A stretch of DNA of 64,000 nt, taken from contig NC_060246.1 in assembly GCF_921293095.1 (NCBI RefSeq), positions 108,356,941 to 108,420,940 of the forward strand, read 5' to 3'. Source of the DNA: Ischnura elegans. Its lineage: Eukaryota > Arthropoda > Insecta > Odonata > Coenagrionidae. Shown piece by piece: positions 60,480 to 64,000 of the stretch (positions are counted from its first letter, which is position 1; every line of letters starts with the position of its first letter). Below the pieces are notes generated by a model. That model was not told where the DNA came from and ran no database searches. It worked only from the letters and a program-made list of their open reading frames with translations. The position numbers and the translations under genes were made by a program.

Positions 60480-60648
60480 TCACACGCATTCCGGCGCTTG
60501 TCCCACACTTTCTCCGTTCTTCAATGAGGTCTAGGACTTCATCAGTGATGCATGGCTTTTTCTTAACACATTTTTTTCTCGTTAGACCTTCTCTATCGAC
60601 TTTCTGAAGCCCACTTTGATAATTTTCCAGCTATTCTACGCTGATGTT
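60480..60648 (-). repeat. Second RTE linker fragment
   Basis: Similar to 59790-59935 in the same orientation (shared TTTGATAATTTTCCAGCTAT, and AGGACTT followed by a CATGGC stretch). It is therefore a remnant of a second RTE copy or a local duplication, ending where the Penelope-like element begins. Confidence 0.6.
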
Positions 60649-62874
60649 GAATTAAAACTTTTGGGCTATGTCGCCGCGTCAGATTTTGGGTGGCCCCAAC
60701 GTTTCCCGACCGATGCTGGTCGCTTTCTCAAGGGAATCTGATGAGGTGGGATTTAAAATTGATATATATTGGTATACGTGTCAGGTGGTGGGGGGAGGGG
60801 AGTGAGAGGTTGGAGGAGTAGGTTGTCGATTATTTTTGCAGATTACGGGTTGCCAAGTACGGCGGATTTTAAGGCCAGTGTCTCTGTTGAAGTTGTTTTT
60901 CTCCTCTTTAGATATTTCTATTGCTTCTCTTACGAGTCTCTGTTTAAAACCTTTCACTCTCGCAACAATTTTTGCTTCCTTAAGGTCGATTGTGTGGCCC
61001 AGCGCTGCGTGTTCGGCTACCGCGGACTTCGTTGACTGCCCCAGTCGAATTGCTCTCTCGTGCTCCTCTAGACGTGTTTTAACCGATCTGCCTGTTTCGC
61101 CGATGTAGTTCTTCCCACAGGTCTGGCAAGGAATTCGGTATACCCCTTCGACTTGTAGTGGAGCTCTATCCTTGACGGTTTTCAATAGATGTTTTATCTG
61201 TACGAGAGGCGAGAATATTGTCCTTATCTGGAATTTGCGTAGGAAATTTCCTATTCTGTCAGTCGTCCCCTTAATGTATGGCAGGAAGGCTTTCTTCTGG
61301 TCACTGAGGGCATTTACAGAGGAGTTCGCTGCTTCTGCGGTGTTGATTTTGATCTCGTTGTTCTTTCTGATAACTTTATTAAATGTTCGAGAGATAACTC
61401 TGTCGTCGAATCTATTTGCCCGTAGAATGGCCTCTAGCTTCTTCCTCTCTTCGGCAAAGTTGTTCTGGTCGCTTATTTTGTAGGAGCGGTGAATTAACGT
61501 GTTGACCACTCCATTTATTTGCGCTGGATGATGGTGAGAAAAGGCGTGCAGGTACCGATTTGTTGCTGCAGGTTTTCGATACACTGCATGCCCCAATGTT
61601 CCGTCCTTCTTCTTTTCCACGAGGACATCTAAGAATGGAAGTTTTCCGCCTTCCTCCACCTCCATTGTAAACTTTATGTTGCTGTTGATCCCGTTCAAAT
61701 AAGTAAAAAATTCCTGAAGCTTTTCTTTGCCGTGCGTCCAAATGATAAAATTGTCGTCGATATATCTAACCCAAATCTTCGGCTTGTAGGGGGCGTTCTG
61801 AATGGCTGTATCTTCTATGTGCTCCATGAATATATTTGCAATTGCTGGGGAGAGAGGGGAACCCATCGCTGCTCCAGACGTCTGTTGATAAAAATTATTC
61901 CTCCACCGGAAGAAAGTGCTCTTGAGGCAAATCTCAGTCATCTTGGCGATGTTTTCTCCGAACCTGTCTTTTATGATATTTACCGCCTCGTCACAAGGAA
62001 TATTTGTGAAGAGCGAGGTTACGTCAAAGCTGACTAGGATGTCTTCTTCTTTGACCTTGACGCGACTAATGATCTGAAGAAAATGTTGTGAGTTTTTCAC
62101 GAAAGTTTAGCGTCTTCTACTGCGGGCTGTAAGATCGGTACCAGGTATTTCATTAGTTTATATGTTGGTGAGTCAATGGCGCTGACTATGGGTCTAAGGG
62201 GCACCCCTTCCTTATGAATTTTTGGCAGGCCGTAGATACACGGAGTTTTTGGATCCAGTGGGTTGAGTCTTCTTCTATCGGCGGGATCTGGTATATACGT
62301 CTTGATTATTTCTGTCACTATCCTCTTGTATCGGGCGGTTGGATCTTCCGCGAGTAAATCTTCCATCTTTTTGTCGTAGTCTTCTTTCTCTAGGACGACC
62401 GTCGCGTTGCCTTTGTCAGCTGGTAAAATCACGATGCTCTCATTTTCTTTCAATTTTCTGAGGGCTTTTCTCTCCGCCATGGTGGTATTATGCTTCTGGT
62501 TTTTGCTTTTCATTCTGAGGATTCGGCAGGCGTCCTGTCGAACTATTTCAGCCTCGCTGGGGGGCAAGTGGCCAATGGCGCTCTCTACTCCACTGATGAT
62601 TTCTTCTACTGGAATTTTCTTCGGCGTCAGCACGTAATTGAATCCTTTTGAAGGATCGACTGGGCGGCAGGGTCCAGCGGAAGTTTTTAGAGGTTGACGA
62701 TGACCTTTGCCCCGCATTGTGGATTGTAGGGTTTCTGCGAAATTTCCAATCTTGTAAATTTCCTCTTCTGCTTCTCCGGAGAAATATACCGGAAATAATT
62801 CGAAGATTCAAGTTAAGAAGTTGAAACGAAAAAAAACTATAAAAAATCTTCGCCAAGTTCCGTCTACTTCTCAT
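60648..62874 (-). mobile_element. Penelope-like element (RT plus GIY-YIG), nearly whole
   Basis: Coding region on the minus strand from about 62717 to 60781. N-terminal and early RT region (62717-62097): ILPADKGNATVVLEK, IYGLPKIHKEGVPLRPIVSA. RT core and endonuclease (62100-60781): LVSFDVTSLFTNIP, SGAAMGSPLSPAIANIFMEH, VRYIDDNFIIW with the catalytic Asp pair, LPFLDVLV, then the GIY-YIG nuclease GVYRIPCQTCGKNYIGETGR with a Cys pair and downstream His residues, which are hallmarks of Penelope-like elements. The element looks almost complete, with about one break in the coding region, so it is probably fairly young. The outer boundaries are estimates. Confidence 0.9.
60679..60741 (-). ncRNA. Hammerhead-like three-stem fold at the Penelope 3' end
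   Basis: On the minus strand three helices nest: TCAGAT with ATCTGA (outer), CGACC with GGTCG (middle) and TTGGG with CCCAA, joined by GGAAACG. This is the layout of the hammerhead ribozymes known in Penelope-like terminal repeats, where the core is CUGANGA ... GAAA. Here the first core strand reads CTTGAGA, so two core bases differ and self-cleavage is doubtful. Confidence 0.4.
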
Positions 62875-63889
62875 GAGTTTTTATTTCACTGACTGAGTTC
62901 ATGTTTCAATAACTTGTTCACGGGAAACCCTTAATAAAGTGAAATTACCGCTCACGTGAGTGATTGCATCACAATGAACCAGGCGAAGCCGACATACGCT
63001 GAGAACCGCTTGGCAGGAATTAGTGACGTCATCAACTTATCCGCGACAGTGTTACCATTTAGCCGCGAAGCCGCGAGTAGCACGGTATGGGCTACGGATC
63101 AAAAAACGAAAAATATACTGGTTTGTTCAAAATTCTTACTTTCCGTCGACGATGAAAAGAAATGGTAAACAAACCAGTTTAAGACAGGTAAGTCAGGAAA
63201 TGAGATCAATAAGAGCGGGAGTAACGCGCGGGTTTTTAAGCGTGATAAGGGGTTTCCTGTGATTACTTGATCGTGAATTGTGAAAGCACGTCGTCTAGAA
63301 AACCCACCGCTAGTGTATTGTGAAAAACCACCCTTTACTCAGAGGACAACACAAAAGCACCATGAACCAAAATAACTGGGAATGGTACTCACCACTGCCA
63401 AACTCTCGACGATAACTGCTCCCCTGAAAATTAAAAAGAATTATTAGTTAAGAGTCACGATCTGGTTACGTCTGGGAGTCGCTTACATATCCATGCAATG
63501 ACATAATGTACCAAACTAAAGATTCGCCAGGAAAACTGAAATATATACATTCACTCATCATATGAATGCAGTGCGAACATGATGATCGATCGATGAAGGT
63601 GGAATGTACGGAATGGGTTAGGTACATGGGTCGCAAATCGTCTATCCCAATCAAATGTCAGCCTCAGCTACACGCGGTAGACCCTGTCACTGCTGATGGG
63701 TCGTTTGCGACTGACTCGTTTAAAAGTGATTGAAACACTTCTTTTCGACTCTCAGATCGACTTCTTTTCGACTCAAACAGTCATTGAGCAAAATTAAATT
63801 GATCAGCAATAACTAAGACTTCCTTTTTCAAGAAATAACTAGCAGTTAAGCTCTTTAACCTCTAAGACATTTAACCCCTAGGTATGCTG
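62875..63889. other. No gene recognised
   Basis: About 1 kb without a convincing frame. It contains a 10-bp inverted repeat ACTGGTTTGT (63117-63126) and ACAAACCAGT (63169-63178) around a 42-bp loop, of no assigned role. Confidence 0.5.
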
Positions 63890-64000
63890 AATAGGGTAGT
63901 TTCCTTCATCAAAGAAAACGAAAGGCATCAATATAGATTCATTACCCACCATTAGTGTATTAAATTATTTGGTTTTAGAAATCCCAGTTCAGACGAATGG
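63890..64000. mobile_element. Second copy of the AATAGGG MITE-like element, cut by window end
   Basis: Starts AATAGGGTAGTTTCCTTCAT and follows 55934-56050 closely (AAAGAAAACGAAAGGCAT, ACCCACCATTAGTG, TTTAGAAATCCCAGTTCAG), with a deletion of about 12 bp in the AT-rich part. It continues beyond the window. Confidence 0.8.

Noticed and set aside
61412-62037. Plus- and minus-strand frames overlapping the Penelope-like element
   Set aside because: Shadows of its coding strand with no motifs of their own.

Overview
The window looks like arthropod (probably insect) nuclear DNA. The only host genes I can support are spliceosomal U2 snRNA genes, whose 5' half has the arthropod-style TTATGG and ATCAAAGTG variants. 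Most of the rest is mobile-element debris of kinds common in arthropod genomes. I cannot name the species. There is no sign of bacterial gene organisation. Layout: (1) 1-23520 is a head-to-tail array of a unit of about 1.78 kb, continuing in from the left edge. It holds thirteen U2 genes on the plus strand, 1776-1779 bp apart. Each unit has an upstream GC-rich promoter block, one U2 gene, a 3' box, and about 560 bp after the U2 start a diverged second copy of the U2 5' domain that keeps the branch-point recognition sequence. The array stops at the +1 position of what would be a fourteenth gene: the promoter block is present, the gene is not, and a long hairpin sits at the break. (2) 23521-30000 is AT-rich DNA with a compound tandem repeat (26693-28290) and a decayed RTE-type LINE ending in a (TGA)n tail. 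(3) 30111-33415 is a broken LINE of the CR1/jockey superfamily (APE endonuclease plus reverse transcriptase). (4) 33416-41300 holds a 201-bp hAT-type MITE with an 8-bp target-site duplication, RTE and CR1 scraps and a tRNA-derived SINE. (5) 41508-51727 is a nested cluster of one CR1/L2-type LINE family. One LINE copy is split exactly by a 6853-bp insertion (41763-48615) with 565-bp terminal inverted repeats that look identical and an 8-bp target-site duplication. The inside of that insertion is itself mostly broken LINE copies of the same family. This is the most unusual structure in the window. (6) 51995-56567 has a second SINE, a broken copy of a multi-copy arthropod protein family of unknown function, and a MITE-like element with another copy running off the right edge. 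(7) 57200-62874, minus strand, has a decayed RTE LINE interrupted by a young CR1/L2 insertion, then a nearly whole Penelope-like element (reverse transcriptase plus GIY-YIG endonuclease) with a hammerhead-like fold at its 3' end. How it fits together: the U2 array is a homogenised, transposon-free gene block that meets a transposon-rich flank abruptly. Outside the array no host protein-coding gene is convincing. All element ORFs examined carry breaks. All identifications come from reading motifs by eye; no database search was possible.
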